The notes: generated by a model not told the origin, from the letters alone. A DNA stretch of 64,000 nt from Haematobacter genomosp. 1 (GCF_002196855.1 NZ_NIPW01000012.1:1-64000); one strand, 5' to 3'; shown: positions 38,127-48,540, numbered from the stretch's first letter. A program made the numbers and translations.

Positions 38127-39542
38127 ATGACCAGTATGACCGACAAGGGCACTTCCGACACGGGCGCGAACTCCATGTGGGGTGGCCGCTTCGCCGCAGG
38201 GCCGGACGCGATCATGGAGGCGATCAACGCCTCCATCGGGTTCGACCAGCGGCTTGCGGCGCAGGACATCCGCGGCTCGCGCGCCCATGCCGCGATGCTG
38301 GCGGTGACGGGCATCATCTCCGATACCGATGCGCAGGCGATCGGGGAAGGGCTGCTCACGGTCTTGTCAGAGATCGAGGGCGGCGCCTTCAAGTTCCGCA
38401 CCGATCTGGAAGACATCCACATGAACGTGGAGGCCCGGCTGAAGGAGATCATCGGGGAGCCCGCGGGCCGGTTGCACACCGCACGGAGCCGAAACGATCA
38501 GGTCGCGCTCGACTTCCGCCTCTGGGTGCGGGACCAGACGGACGCGGTGATCGCCGGGCTGGAACTGCTGATCCGCGCCTTCCTCTCCCAGGCGGAGAAG
38601 GGGGCGGATTGGGTGATGCCGGGCTTCACCCATCTCCAGACCGCGCAACCCGTGACCTGGGGCCACCACATGATGGCCTATGTGGAGATGCTGGGGCGGG
38701 ACATGGGGCGCTTTCAGGATGCCCGCACCCGCATGAATGAAAGCCCGCTCGGCGCCGCCGCGCTGGCCGGCACGTCCTTCCCCATCGACCGGGAGATGAC
38801 GGCACAGGAACTGGGCTTCGACCGGCCGATGGCCAATTCGCTGGACGCGGTCGCGGACCGGGACTTCGCGCTGGAATTCCTCTCCGCCGCTTCCATCTGC
38901 GCCATGCACCTGTCGCGCTTTGCGGAGGAGCTGGTGATCTGGTCCTCCGCCCAGTTCCGTTTCGCGCGGCTGTCTGACCGGTTCTCCACCGGCTCCTCCA
39001 TCATGCCGCAGAAGCGCAACCCGGATGCGGCGGAGCTTCTGCGCGCCAAGCTGGGCCGGATCCTCGGCGCGACGGTCGCGCTCTTCACCATCATGAAGGG
39101 CCTGCCGCTCACCTATTCCAAGGACATGCAGGAGGACAAGGAACAGGTCTTCGACGCCGCCGACAACCTGATCCTGTCGCTCGCCGCGATGGAGGGCATG
39201 GTGCGCGACCTGACCGCCAATGTCCCGGTGCTGGAGGCCGCCGCCGCCTCCGGCTTCTCCACGGCGACCGACCTTGCCGACTGGCTGGTGCGGGAACTGG
39301 GTCTGCCGTTCCGCGATGCCCACCATGTCACCGGCACGCTGGTCGCCATGGCGGAGAAGAAGGACGTCGATCTGCCGGAACTCACGCTGGCCGAGATGCA
39401 GTCGGTGCACCCCGGCATCCGCGACGATGTGTTCGCGGTTCTGGGCGTTCACAATTCCGTCCGCAGCCGCCAGAGCTATGGCGGCACCGCGCCCGATCAG
39501 GTGCGCCGCCAGATCGCCCGCTGGAAGGAGAAGCTGGCGTGA
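38127..39542 (+). CDS. argH: Argininosuccinate lyase
   Basis: This 471-residue enzyme splits argininosuccinate to arginine and fumarate. The fumarase-superfamily signature [20 protein letters not shown] near residue 290 carries the catalytic serine loop, and the N-terminal [11 protein letters not shown] is standard. The ATG at 38127 is chosen; one at 38136 is possible. It overlaps a small lipoprotein gene by 4 bp. Confidence 0.96.
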   Translation: MTSMTDKGTSDTGANSMWGGRFAAGPDAIMEAINASIGFDQRLAAQDIRGSRAHAAMLAVTGIISDTDAQAIGEGLLTVLSEIEGGAFKFRTDLEDIHMNVEARLKEIIGEPAGRLHTARSRNDQVALDFRLWVRDQTDAVIAGLELLIRAFLSQAEKGADWVMPGFTHLQTAQPVTWGHHMMAYVEMLGRDMGRFQDARTRMNESPLGAAALAGTSFPIDREMTAQELGFDRPMANSLDAVADRDFALEFLSAASICAMHLSRFAEELVIWSSAQFRFARLSDRFSTGSSIMPQKRNPDAAELLRAKLGRILGATVALFTIMKGLPLTYSKDMQEDKEQVFDAADNLILSLAAMEGMVRDLTANVPVLEAAAASGFSTATDLADWLVRELGLPFRDAHHVTGTLVAMAEKKDVDLPELTLAEMQSVHPGIRDDVFAVLGVHNSVRSRQSYGGTAPDQVRRQIARWKEKLA

Positions 39543-39709
39543 GGCTTCTGCCGCTTCTGGCACTGCTGGCGCTGTCGGCCTGCGGGGCCGACGGCGTGCC
39601 GCTCTATCCCGACGGAACGCCTGCCACCTATATCGACACGCGGGAGGAGGATGTCACGATCTCCCCCTCCGCCAACTGGGTGGAGCCGCCGCGCGCGCCG
39701 CGCTCCTGA
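39539..39709 (+). CDS. Small lipoprotein downstream of argH
   Basis: This 56-residue protein starts with GTG overlapping the argH stop (GTGA). It has a short lipoprotein signal peptide [15 protein letters not shown] with lipobox LSAC, then a Pro-rich mature part ([15 protein letters not shown], ending EPPRAPRS). Such peptides often follow argH in Rhodobacteraceae (recalled). No function is known. Confidence 0.8.
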   Translation: MRLLPLLALLALSACGADGVPLYPDGTPATYIDTREEDVTISPSANWVEPPRAPRS

Positions 39710-40078
39710 TGGCATCCGTGTTTGATGGCTAGATGGATGGCCAGACCGGTGGCCACGTGGGTGGCGAGACCGGTGGCCAGACGGGGGACCGGTGCCGGAC
39801 AGGGTCGCGCCGGTCTGACCGTGTCGCCAGATATGGCCGTATCGCCCGGTTTGGCCGTGTCATCCGGTGCGCCGGGCCACACCGACCGCTGCTCATCCCG
39901 GAAACGGGTGGTGCGGGCTGTCATGTTGCCCCACCCATGCTGCCCCACCGTTCGAATCGGCCCGTTCTGTTCGGTGCCGGAAGGGCGGGGACTGGTGTCG
40001 GGCACGCGCCCGGAAGCGGTTCGGTGAGGAGACGTGGCTGCGGAGGGGCGGGGCTCGCCGGTTCTCGCCGGTTGCGTT
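39710..40078. repeat. Intergenic interval with short imperfect tandem repeats
   Basis: No gene is credible. Two copies of (C)(C/G)AGACCGGTGGCC lie 24 bp apart (39741 and 39765), and three imperfect 18-bp units starting GRCCGTRTC lie at 39817, 39835 and 39853. The repeats give artificial repetitive peptides in several frames. Confidence 0.6.
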
Positions 40079-41422
40079 TCAGCCGAGGAAATCCAGCACC
40101 AGCTTGGCGTTCAGCGCCACGATGATCGCCGCGATCGTCCATGCGGTGATGCCGAGCCAGCGGGGAGCGACGAGGGCGCCCATCTTCCGCCGGTCGCTGG
40201 TGAACAGCACCAGCGGCACCACGGCGAAGGAAAGCTGGAGGCTGAGCACCACCTGCGTCAGGATCAGCAACTCCCCCGTCGCGCGCGGCCCGTAAAGCAG
40301 GGTGACGGCGACGGCGGGAAGGATGGCGATGGCGCGCGTGACCATCCGCCGGATCCACGGCTTCAGCCGGATCTGGAGAAACCCCTCCATCACCGCCTGA
40401 CCGGCGAGCGTCGCCGTCACCGTGGAGTTCAGCCCGCAACACAAAAGCGCCACGGCAAAGAGCGTGGGCGCGATGGCGGAGCCGAGGAGCGGGCCGAGAA
40501 GCTTGTGCGCATCGTCGATCTCCGCGAGTTCGGTATGTCCCGCACCGTGAAAGCTCGCGGCGGCAAGGATCAGGATGGCGGCATTGATGAGCAGCGCGAA
40601 CATCAGCGCGATGGTCGAATCCAGCGTCGAATAGGTCAGCGCGGCCCGCTTCTCCGCCACCGTATCGCCATAGGCGCGGGTCTGGACGATGGCGGAATGC
40701 AAGTAGAGATTGTGCGGCATGACGGTGGCCCCGAGGATGCCGAGGGCGAGATACAGCATCTCCGGGTTCCGCAGGACTTCCGTCGTGGGGAAGAAACCGC
40801 GCAGCACGCCGCCCCAGTCGGGATGGGCAAGGAGGATCTGCACGCAGAAGCTGAAGGTGATCACCCCCAGAAGGGCGATGACGAACGCCTCCAGCCAGCG
40901 GAAGCCCTTGCGCTGCAACCACAGGATCAGGAACACATCGAGCGATGTGAGCAGCACGCCGAGTTCCAGCGGCACGCCGAACAGCAGGTTCAGCCCGATG
41001 GCCGTTCCGATCACTTCGGCGATGTCGGTGGCGATGATCGCGATCTCCGCCGCAGCCCAGAGGGGGACGGAAACCCATCGCGGAAAGGCATCCCGACAGG
41101 CCTGCGCCAGATCGCGGCCCGAGCCGATGGCCAGCCGGGCGCAGAGCGACTGGAGCACGATGGCCATGATGTTCGACAGCAGCGCCACGAACAGCAGGGT
41201 GTAGCCGAAGCGCGATCCCCCTGCGAGCGAGGTCGCCCAGTTGCCGGGGTCCATATAGCCCACGGCGACCATGTAGCCCGGCCCGATGAAGGCGGCGAAG
41301 CGCCGCCAGCGGCCCTTGGGCACCGCGACGCTCGAATGCACGTCCGAGAGCGCGGCCTCCCCCCGGTCCTGCCGCCAGCCGGAGCCGGAGCCGATCTCGC
41401 TCAGTCTGAAATTGTCCGGCAT
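40079..41422 (-). CDS. mntH: Nramp-type manganese/divalent metal transporter MntH
   Basis: This 447-residue proton-coupled importer has the metal-site motifs [11 protein letters not shown] in helix 1 and [11 protein letters not shown] in helix 6, both complete, and 11 helices. The start MPDNFRLSE is chosen because a palindromic operator and a possible promoter lie just upstream. Manganese is the usual substrate. Confidence 0.94.
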   Translation of the reverse strand: MPDNFRLSEIGSGSGWRQDRGEAALSDVHSSVAVPKGRWRRFAAFIGPGYMVAVGYMDPGNWATSLAGGSRFGYTLLFVALLSNIMAIVLQSLCARLAIGSGRDLAQACRDAFPRWVSVPLWAAAEIAIIATDIAEVIGTAIGLNLLFGVPLELGVLLTSLDVFLILWLQRKGFRWLEAFVIALLGVITFSFCVQILLAHPDWGGVLRGFFPTTEVLRNPEMLYLALGILGATVMPHNLYLHSAIVQTRAYGDTVAEKRAALTYSTLDSTIALMFALLINAAILILAAASFHGAGHTELAEIDDAHKLLGPLLGSAIAPTLFAVALLCCGLNSTVTATLAGQAVMEGFLQIRLKPWIRRMVTRAIAILPAVAVTLLYGPRATGELLILTQVVLSLQLSFAVVPLVLFTSDRRKMGALVAPRWLGITAWTIAAIIVALNAKLVLDFLG

Positions 41423-41437
41423 GGGGAGGTGCCTGAA

Positions 41438-41456
41438 ATTGAGAAGCGTTCGCAAT
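41438..41456. promoter_or_regulatory. Fur/Mur-like operator upstream of mntH
   Basis: ATTGAGAAGCGTTCGCAAT is a 19-bp inverted repeat with one mismatch, 16 bp upstream of the mntH start. Size, symmetry and place fit the box of the manganese-responsive Fur homologue Mur found in alphaproteobacteria. The identity of the regulator is inferred. Confidence 0.6.
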
Positions 41457-41548
41457 CTAGGCGCGCCCTGCGCCCTGTCAACGGAAATGCGGGGCAAGGA
41501 ACAAACCCCGCAGCGGCCCGTTCGCTTCGGACAGCACAGGAGATGCAG

Positions 41549-42385
41549 ATGGCGATGATCGAGACCCGCGACGGGACCAGGCTCTATGTGAAGGACTGGG
41601 GACAGGGGCGGCCTGTGGTGCTGCTGCATGGCTGGCCGCTGTCTTCGGATACATGGGACGATACCGGGATGGCGCTGGCTGCCGCGGGCCATCGGGTGAT
41701 CGCCTATGACCGGCGCGGCTTCGGACGGTCGGAGCAGCCGTGGACGGGCTATGACTACGATACGCTGGCCGACGATCTGGCGGATGTTCTGGCGGCCACC
41801 GGCGCCGGGGATGCGGCGCTCGTCGGCTTTTCCATGGGGGGCGGAGAGGTCGCGCGCTACCTGTCCCGTCACGGCTCCGCGCGGATCTGGGCGGCGGGGC
41901 TGGTTTCCTCCGTGGTGCCCTACATGCTGAAGACCCCGGACAATCCCGACGGCACGCCGCAGGAGGTGTTCGACGAGATGGCAAAGGGCATGAGGGAGGA
42001 CCGCGCCTATTTCTTCGCCGACTTCTTCAAGACCTTTTACGGCAAGACGCTGATGCAGGGCGGTGGTCTGCTGACCGGCGGCGTCAGCGACGAGGTTGTT
42101 CAATGGTCCTGCAATCTCGCGATGCAGGCGAGCCTCAAGGCCACGCTGGCCTGTGCGGAAGCCTTTGCGACCACGGATTTCCGCCCCGACCTGACGGCTT
42201 TCACCATGCCGACGCTCATCATCCACGGAACGGGCGACAAGACGGTGCCGATCGACGCCTCCGCCCGTGTCGCGGCGCGTGGCATCGCCAACAGCCAGCT
42301 TGTGGAGTATGAGGGCGGGCCGCACGGGTTGCAGGCCTCTCACAAGGAGCGGCTGACGGCGGATCTGCTGGCCTTCCTGCGCTGA
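41549..42385 (+). CDS. Alpha/beta hydrolase, non-haem haloperoxidase type
   Basis: This 278-residue protein has the oxyanion region [11 protein letters not shown], the nucleophile elbow GFSMGGG near Ser 98, an acidic residue in [11 protein letters not shown] and the catalytic His in [11 protein letters not shown], so the triad is complete. The family includes bacterial perhydrolases and esterases; the natural substrate is unknown. The start with AGGAG 6 bp upstream is chosen; ATGs two codons before or after are possible. Confidence 0.88.
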   Translation: MAMIETRDGTRLYVKDWGQGRPVVLLHGWPLSSDTWDDTGMALAAAGHRVIAYDRRGFGRSEQPWTGYDYDTLADDLADVLAATGAGDAALVGFSMGGGEVARYLSRHGSARIWAAGLVSSVVPYMLKTPDNPDGTPQEVFDEMAKGMREDRAYFFADFFKTFYGKTLMQGGGLLTGGVSDEVVQWSCNLAMQASLKATLACAEAFATTDFRPDLTAFTMPTLIIHGTGDKTVPIDASARVAARGIANSQLVEYEGGPHGLQASHKERLTADLLAFLR

Positions 42386-42485
42386 CCGCCGAAAGGACCA
42401 TGACCCCTGCGCGGCCGTCCCGGCAATTGGCTCTCGCAGGGCGGTCACAACTTGCTATAACGGCAGGCAAAGCAAGGAGCCTGCC

Positions 42486-43262
42486 ATGTCCCTCTCCCCC
42501 ATCGACCGGGCCAAGGTCGTTGCCGCCCGCCGCGCCGTGGACTTCATCGAGGACGGAATGAAGGTGGGTCTGGGCACCGGCTCAACCGCTGCCTTCATGG
42601 TGCGACGGCTGGGCGAAGTGGTGCGGGAGGAGGGGCTTCGCGTCACGGCGGTGCCGACCTCCACGCGCACGGCGGATCTGGCGCGGGAACTCGGCATCCC
42701 GCTCACCACGCTGGATGAGGCCGGCTGGCTCGACGTGACCATCGACGGGGCGGATGAATTCGACGGGGCGCTCAACCTTGTCAAGGGCGGCGGCGGGGCG
42801 CTGCTGCGGGAGAAGATCGTGGCGACGGCCTCCGACCGGATGATCGTCATCGCGGATGCGGCCAAGGAAGTCGGCATGCTCGGCGCCTTCGACCTGCCGG
42901 TGGAGGTGATCCCCTTCGGCATGCAGGCCACCCGCACGCTGATCGAGGAGGTTCTGGCCGGGCAGGACGTGATGGGCCGCACCCTTACCTTGCGGATGGC
43001 GGGGGAGCGGCCTTTCGTCACGGACGAGGGCAACCATATCTTCGATCTCTCGCTCGCACGGATCGGCAATCCCGGCTCTCTGGCGCTCATGCTGAACCAG
43101 ATCCCCGGCGTGGTGGAGAACGGGCTTTTCATCGACATCTGCGATACCGTGGTTATTGGCCATGCCGACGGGCGGGTGGAACTGCGCGACCTTGATGCCG
43201 GGACCGTCTCCATCGAACGGAGCGATCTGGGCGAGGGCGACAACATCTTCGCGGATCTCTAG
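42486..43262 (+). CDS. rpiA: Ribose-5-phosphate isomerase A
   Basis: This 258-residue enzyme interconverts ribose-5-phosphate and ribulose-5-phosphate. Motifs are GLGTGSTAAFMV, TIDGADEFDG with the catalytic Asp, and LVKGGGGALLREK. AAGGAG lies 7 bp before the ATG. It is followed 10 bp later by gor, so the pair is probably co-transcribed and links pentose metabolism to redox balance. Confidence 0.96.
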   Translation: MSLSPIDRAKVVAARRAVDFIEDGMKVGLGTGSTAAFMVRRLGEVVREEGLRVTAVPTSTRTADLARELGIPLTTLDEAGWLDVTIDGADEFDGALNLVKGGGGALLREKIVATASDRMIVIADAAKEVGMLGAFDLPVEVIPFGMQATRTLIEEVLAGQDVMGRTLTLRMAGERPFVTDEGNHIFDLSLARIGNPGSLALMLNQIPGVVENGLFIDICDTVVIGHADGRVELRDLDAGTVSIERSDLGEGDNIFADL

Positions 43263-43272
43263 GAGCAGTCGC

Positions 43273-44628
43273 ATGTCCTTCGACCTCGACCTGTTCGTGA
43301 TCGGCGCGGGTTCCGGCGGCGTGCGCGCGGCCCGTGTGGCGGCGCAGTCCGGCGCAAGGGTTGCCGTCGCGGAGGAATACCGCGTGGGCGGCACCTGTGT
43401 CATCCGCGGCTGCGTGCCGAAGAAGCTGATGGTCTTCGCCTCCTCCTTTCCGGCGGTGGTGGAGGATGCGCGGGCCTACGGCTGGGATGCGAGCATCGGC
43501 AGCTTTGACTGGAGCCGCTTCCGCAAGGCGCTGCATGACGAGCTGGACCGGCTCGAGGCGATCTACCGCGCCAATCTGGAGCGGGCGGGTGTCACCATCC
43601 ATCCTGCCCGCGCGGTGCTGGAGGATGCACATACCGTCCGGCTCGACAGCGGTGAGCGGTTCACCGCGAAGCATATCCTGATCGCCACGGGCGGCGCGCC
43701 CTTCATCCCGGAGATCCCGGGGCGGGAGCTTGCCTCCACCTCCAACGACATGTTCCTGATGGAGGAACTGCCGCGCTCCATCCTCGTGGTGGGCGGAGGG
43801 TATATCGCCTGCGAATTCGCCTGCATTCTCAACAGTCTGGGCGTGGATGTGACACTGGCCTACCGTGGGCCGCAGATCCTGCGGGCCTTCGATGAGGAGG
43901 TCCGCGGCCATGTCTCCGCCGCGATGCGGGGCGCGGGCATCGACATCCGCACGGAGACGGATGTGGCGGCGCTGCACCCCGCTGCGGATGGCGTGCGCGT
44001 CGCCTTCGCCGATGGGGGACAGGGGGACTATGGGCGGGTGCTCTACGCCACCGGCCGGGTGCCCTCGACCGGCGGGCTGGGGTTGGAGGCGCTGGGCGTG
44101 CGGCTGCGCAAGTCCGGGGCCATCGCGGTGGACGAGTGGTCGCAGACCTCCGTCCCCTCCATCTATGCGGTAGGCGACGTGACCGACCGGGTGAACCTCA
44201 CCCCCGTCGCCATCCGGGAGGGGCAGGCGTTCGCCGAGACCGTGTTCCACGGTACCCCCACGAAGGCGGATCATGACCTTGTCCCCTCCGCCGTGTTCAC
44301 CCAACCGGAAATGGCCGGGATCGGCATGACGGAGCAGGAAGGGCGGGAACGGGGCGGAGTGCAGATCTACTCCACCGCCTTCCGACCGATGCGGACGCTC
44401 TTCGCGGGGCGGGAGGACCGGGTGCTGATGAAACTGGTGGTGGACAGCGAGAGCCGCCGCGTGCTCGGGTGTCACATCGTCGCACCGGAAGCGGGGGAGA
44501 TGATCCAGCTTGCCGCGATTGCGGTGAAGATGGGCGCGACCAAGGAAGACTTCGACAGAACCGTGGCCGTTCACCCCACGATGGCGGAGGAACTGGTCAC
44601 CATGAAGGCGCCCTCCCGGTCATGGTGA
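43273..44628 (+). CDS. gor: Glutathione-disulfide reductase
   Basis: This 451-residue flavoenzyme reduces glutathione disulfide with NADPH. The FAD motif is VIGAGSGGVRAARVAA; the redox cysteine pair is in GGTCVIRGCVPKKLM; the NAD(P)-binding GGGYIACEFACIL is in the middle; the C-terminal active-site His/Glu is in VHPTMAEELV. AGGAG precedes the start. Glutathione made available here could serve the GST at 4.2 kb. Confidence 0.95.
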   Translation: MSFDLDLFVIGAGSGGVRAARVAAQSGARVAVAEEYRVGGTCVIRGCVPKKLMVFASSFPAVVEDARAYGWDASIGSFDWSRFRKALHDELDRLEAIYRANLERAGVTIHPARAVLEDAHTVRLDSGERFTAKHILIATGGAPFIPEIPGRELASTSNDMFLMEELPRSILVVGGGYIACEFACILNSLGVDVTLAYRGPQILRAFDEEVRGHVSAAMRGAGIDIRTETDVAALHPAADGVRVAFADGGQGDYGRVLYATGRVPSTGGLGLEALGVRLRKSGAIAVDEWSQTSVPSIYAVGDVTDRVNLTPVAIREGQAFAETVFHGTPTKADHDLVPSAVFTQPEMAGIGMTEQEGRERGGVQIYSTAFRPMRTLFAGREDRVLMKLVVDSESRRVLGCHIVAPEAGEMIQLAAIAVKMGATKEDFDRTVAVHPTMAEELVTMKAPSRSW

Positions 44629-44722
44629 CGCACCCTCCGGCGCTTGACATGAGCGGCGATAGTCCACAGTTGGCACCTCGCACCAGTGCGGAACCGAGGC
44701 GGAGAGGAAGGAAACCGGATTA

Positions 44723-45904
44723 ATGGCAGGACATTCCGGCGGCCCCTGGGGGGGCGGAGGATCAGGCGGCGGTGGCGGCGACAACCGGGGGGACGATCCC
44801 CGCGGCGGGAACCGGCGCCCCGGTGAAGGTCCGCAGATTCCCGAACTCGACCAGATCATGAAGAAGGGGCAGGAGCAGCTCCGCGTGCTGATGGGCGGTC
44901 GCGGGACCGGCTCCGGCGGCCCGCGCCAGTCCGGCCCCGGTCTGGGCATCACGCGCAAGGGCGTGTTTCTGGCGATCGGCGCGCTGTTCATCGGCTGGCT
45001 CGCGCTCTCCTTCTATACGGTCCGGCAGGAAGAGCGCTCGGTCGAGCTGCTGTTCGGACGCTACTACAAGACCGGGGAACCCGGTCTGAACTTCGCGCCC
45101 TGGCCGGTGGTGACACGGGAGATCTTCTCCGTCACCGGCGAGCGCACGCTGGACATCGGCTCCAACGCCAATTCCCGCCGCTCCGACGGGCTGATGCTCA
45201 CGCAGGACGAGAACCTCGTGGATACGGAGTTCCAGGTCGTCTGGAACATCAACGATCCGTCGAAATACCTGTTCAACCTCGCCGATCCGATGGACACGAT
45301 CCGCGCCGTTTCGGAAAGCGCCATGCGCGACATCATCGCGCGCTCGCAGATGGCGCCGATCCTGAACCGGGACCGGGGGATCATCGCCTCCGACCTGCAA
45401 CAGGCGGTGCAATCGACGCTGGACACCTATGACAGCGGCATCAACATCATCCGGGTCAACTTCGACCGCGCCGACCCGCCGTCCGAGGTGATCGACAGCT
45501 TCCGTCAGGTGCAGGCGGCGCGTCAGGAACGCGACCGGCTCCAGAATCAGGCGGATGCCTATGCGAACCGCGTGCTTGCCGGGGCGCGGGGGGAAAGCGC
45601 CCGCGTGCTGGAAGAGGCCGAGGGCTACCGCGCGCAGGCCGTCAACGTGGCGCAGGGTGAGGCGAGCCGCTTCGTCTCCGTCTATGACGAATACCGGAAT
45701 GCGCCCGACGTAACCCGTCGCCGGATGTATCTGGAAACCATGGAGCGCGTCTTCGGCCGCGTGGACAAGGTGATCGTCGATGGCGTGAACGGCGAGAACG
45801 GGCAGGGCGTGCTGCCGCTTCTGCCGCTGGGCAACCGGGCCATGCCGCAGATGCCCGCCGCCGGCGCTGCCGGGGCCGCGACGACGAACGGGGGGAACAA
45901 CTGA
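44723..45904 (+). CDS. hflK: FtsH protease modulator HflK
   Basis: This 393-residue membrane protein has a Gly-rich cytoplasmic N-terminus (about 60 residues), one membrane helix (LAIGALFIGWLALSFYTV), and a periplasmic SPFH/prohibitin domain with a long coiled coil. With HflC it forms a large cage around the FtsH protease. It overlaps hflC by one base (TGATG). Confidence 0.95.
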   Translation: MAGHSGGPWGGGGSGGGGGDNRGDDPRGGNRRPGEGPQIPELDQIMKKGQEQLRVLMGGRGTGSGGPRQSGPGLGITRKGVFLAIGALFIGWLALSFYTVRQEERSVELLFGRYYKTGEPGLNFAPWPVVTREIFSVTGERTLDIGSNANSRRSDGLMLTQDENLVDTEFQVVWNINDPSKYLFNLADPMDTIRAVSESAMRDIIARSQMAPILNRDRGIIASDLQQAVQSTLDTYDSGINIIRVNFDRADPPSEVIDSFRQVQAARQERDRLQNQADAYANRVLAGARGESARVLEEAEGYRAQAVNVAQGEASRFVSVYDEYRNAPDVTRRRMYLETMERVFGRVDKVIVDGVNGENGQGVLPLLPLGNRAMPQMPAAGAAGAATTNGGNN

Positions 45905-46785
45905 TGAAACGCTCCACCATCGGCATTGTCGTCGTTGTTCTTCTGGCCGTTCTGGGCCTGTCCTCCATCTTCATCGTCGATGAGCGGGAACGGGTTCTGG
46001 TCCTCCAGTTCGGAGAGGTGAAGGCGGTTCGCGAGGACCCGGGGATGTATGTGAAGATCCCCTTCATTCAGGAAGTCGTCCGCTATGATGGGCGGATCCT
46101 GAGCCTGCCCACGCAACCGGCGGAGATCACGCCGCTCGACGACCGTCGTCTGGTCGTCGATGCCTTCGCCCGCTGGCGTATCGCCGATGTGGTGCGCTTC
46201 CGCGAGGCCGTCGGCGTCGAGGGCGAGCGCGCGGCACAGGCGCGGTTGGAGCGGATCCTGAATGCGGAAATCCGTGAGGTTCTGGGGTCCGTGCCGTCCG
46301 GGGCGGTGCTCTCGGAGGATCGGACCCCGCTTATGAACCGCATCCGCGATCAGGCCCGCGTGCAGGCGCAGGCGCTCGGGATCGAGGTGATCGACGTGCG
46401 CCTGACCCGCACCGACCTGCCGGAGCAAAACCTCGCCGCGACCTTTGCCCGGATGCGGGCGGAGCGGGAGCGGGAGGCCGCCGACGAGATCGCGCGCGGG
46501 AACGAGGCCGCGCAGCGTATTCAGGCGCTGGCCGACCGGACGGTGACGGAGCTTGTCTCCGACGCCCGCCGTCAGAGTGAGGTCGTCCGCGGTGAGGCCG
46601 ATGCAGAGCGGAACCGCATCTATGCCGAGGCATTCGGCCGTGACCCGGAGTTCTTCGCCTTTACCCGGTCGCTCACCGCCTATGAGAATGCGCTTCAGCA
46701 GAACAACACCTCCGTGGTGATGAGCCCCGGAAGCGAGTTCTTCGAGTTCTTCCGAAGCGACAGCGGCACCCAACCCGCGAACTGA
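45904..46785 (+). CDS. hflC: FtsH protease modulator HflC
   Basis: This 293-residue protein has an N-terminal membrane helix (IGIVVVVLLAVLGLSSIFIV), the SPFH domain, and an Arg/Glu-rich coiled coil (MRAEREREAADEIARGNEA) ending in a hydrophobic C-terminal strand. It assembles with HflK. A clear terminator follows the stop by 3 bp, ending the hflKC unit. Confidence 0.95.
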   Translation: MKRSTIGIVVVVLLAVLGLSSIFIVDERERVLVLQFGEVKAVREDPGMYVKIPFIQEVVRYDGRILSLPTQPAEITPLDDRRLVVDAFARWRIADVVRFREAVGVEGERAAQARLERILNAEIREVLGSVPSGAVLSEDRTPLMNRIRDQARVQAQALGIEVIDVRLTRTDLPEQNLAATFARMRAEREREAADEIARGNEAAQRIQALADRTVTELVSDARRQSEVVRGEADAERNRIYAEAFGRDPEFFAFTRSLTAYENALQQNNTSVVMSPGSEFFEFFRSDSGTQPAN

Positions 46786-46788
46786 TGG

Positions 46789-46817
46789 AAAAGGCCGGTC
46801 CCAGCGACCGGCCTTTT
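46789..46817 (+). terminator. Intrinsic terminator of hflKC
   Basis: A 12-bp stem (AAAAGGCCGGTC with GACCGGCCTTTT) encloses the 5-nt loop CCAGC, with the T tract inside the right arm. It lies 3 bp after the hflC stop. Confidence 0.92.
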
Positions 46818-46874
46818 CATTGGTAGGCCTTTTCATTCGGGCCTTCACGAAGCGCTTGCTCTCTCCAACCACCC

Positions 46875-46903
46875 GTGAAACCCTTCATGTTACGAAGTTT
46901 CAC
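46875..46903. promoter_or_regulatory. 29-bp imperfect palindrome upstream of the DegP gene
   Basis: GTGAAAC...GTTTCAC with an inner TTC...GAA forms an inverted repeat around ATGTTAC, with a 2-nt bulge in one arm. It lies about 120 bp upstream of the protease start and past the hflC terminator, so it is placed as an operator or envelope-stress promoter element rather than a terminator. Confidence 0.45.
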
Positions 46904-47022
46904 ACCGAATTGAGACACCGCGACGGTCGTTGATTTGCGGCGAAAGCGCACAGGTCCCACATAGGAGGAGACGGTTCGGGAGCTAGTTGCTTCGCCGAAC
47001 CCTGAAGAGGAAGGAGCTCGGA

Positions 47023-48540
47023 GTGTCGTCCTTGGTCGTCAAATCACAATCGCTGCGCAGTGCCCCGGCGCGCGCCTTGCTGGCCCTTGGGCTGGTCGCC
47101 GGGCTGGGCCTGAGCACGGCGCTGGTGCCGGTTCTCGCGCCCCCCGCCTTCGCTCAGACCGCCCCGAACGGGACCCCGCTGAGCTTTGCCGACCTCGCGG
47201 AGCGGGTCAGCCCGGCGGTGGTCAACATCACCACCACATCCACCGTCGCCACCTCCACGCAGGGCGGGATCCCCGGCGTTCCCCCGGGATCGCCGTTCGA
47301 GGATTTCTTCCGTGACTTCATGCCCCCCGGCCAAGGTGGCGGAGAAGGCGCCCGTCCGGTTCCGCGGCGGAGCCAAGCGCTCGGCTCGGGCTTCATCATC
47401 TCCGCCGACGGTTTCATCGTCACCAACAACCACGTCATCGAGGGCGCGGACCAGATCCAGATCGAGACCTACGCAGGCGAGAAGCTGGATGCCAAGGTCG
47501 TGGGCACCGATCCCAACACCGACATCGCCCTCCTGAAGGTGGAGGATGCCAAGCAGCTTCCCTTCGTGAAATTCGGCGATTCCAACCGGATCCGCGTGGG
47601 CGAGCCGGTAATGGCCGTCGGTAACCCGCTGGGGCAGGGTTTCTCCGTTTCCTCCGGCATCGTCTCTGCCCGAGGGCGGGCGCTGCAGGGCACCTATGAC
47701 GACTACATTCAGACCGACGCGGCGATCAACCGGGGGAACTCCGGCGGGCCGCTCTTCGACATGGATGGTGAGGTGATCGGGGTGAATACCGCGATCCTCA
47801 GCCCCAACGGGGGGTCCATCGGGATCGGTTTCGCCATGTCCTCGGCGGTCGTGTCCCGCGTGGTCGATCAGCTTAAGGAGTTTGGCGAGACGCGGCGCGG
47901 CTGGCTTGGTGTGCGCATTCAGGACGTGACGCCGGATATCGCCGAATCCATGGGGCTGGCGAGCGCGGGCGGCGCCCTCGTGACCGATGTTCCGCAGGGG
48001 CCGGCGGAGGTTGCCGGGATCAAATCGGGCGATGTCATCACCCAGTTCGACGGAGTGAAGGTGAACGATACCCGCGAACTCGTCCGTCAGGTCGGCGCCA
48101 CGGAGGTCGGCAAGAAGGTGGAGGTCGCCCTCACGCGCGAGGGCAAGCCTGTGACGGTGGAGCTGACGCTTGGCCGCCGTGAGGAAGCCGAAGGCGCGAA
48201 GGTGGTTCCCGCAGCCGCTGCACCGCAGGCGCAGAAGGAGCAGACGCTTCTCGGCATGACCGTCACCACGCTGACGCCCGAAATGCGCAAGCAGCTTGAA
48301 GTGCCGAACGGCACCGACGGTCTGGTGATCACCGGCATCGACGATGGCAGCGAAGCCTTTGAAAAGGGTCTGCGCAACGGCGATCTCATCACCGAGGCGG
48401 GGCAGCAGAAGGTCTCCTCGCCGAAGGATCTGGAGGCCCGGATTTCCGAGGCCAAGGACGCGGGGCGCAAATCGCTTCTCCTCCTCATCCGCCGCGAGGG
48501 TGAGCCGCGCTTCGTGGCGCTCTCCGTCGATCAGGTGTGA
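47023..48540 (+). CDS. Periplasmic serine protease DegP/MucD type
   Basis: This 505-residue HtrA-family protease and chaperone degrades misfolded periplasmic proteins. A signal peptide (ALLALGLVAGLGLSTAL ... PPAFA) is followed by the trypsin-like domain with catalytic His in NNHVIEG, Asp in NTDIALLKV and Ser in GNSGGPLF, then two PDZ domains (from about 285 and 395). The GTG start with AAGGAG upstream is chosen over a TTG 12 codons earlier. Confidence 0.93.
   Translation: MSSLVVKSQSLRSAPARALLALGLVAGLGLSTALVPVLAPPAFAQTAPNGTPLSFADLAERVSPAVVNITTTSTVATSTQGGIPGVPPGSPFEDFFRDFMPPGQGGGEGARPVPRRSQALGSGFIISADGFIVTNNHVIEGADQIQIETYAGEKLDAKVVGTDPNTDIALLKVEDAKQLPFVKFGDSNRIRVGEPVMAVGNPLGQGFSVSSGIVSARGRALQGTYDDYIQTDAAINRGNSGGPLFDMDGEVIGVNTAILSPNGGSIGIGFAMSSAVVSRVVDQLKEFGETRRGWLGVRIQDVTPDIAESMGLASAGGALVTDVPQGPAEVAGIKSGDVITQFDGVKVNDTRELVRQVGATEVGKKVEVALTREGKPVTVELTLGRREEAEGAKVVPAAAAPQAQKEQTLLGMTVTTLTPEMRKQLEVPNGTDGLVITGIDDGSEAFEKGLRNGDLITEAGQQKVSSPKDLEARISEAKDAGRKSLLLLIRREGEPRFVALSVDQV

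Noticed and set aside
41423-42448. Extended N-terminus for mntH covering about 340 extra codons
   Set aside because: The extension is antisense to the alpha/beta hydrolase and crosses the operator; the family start is at 41422.
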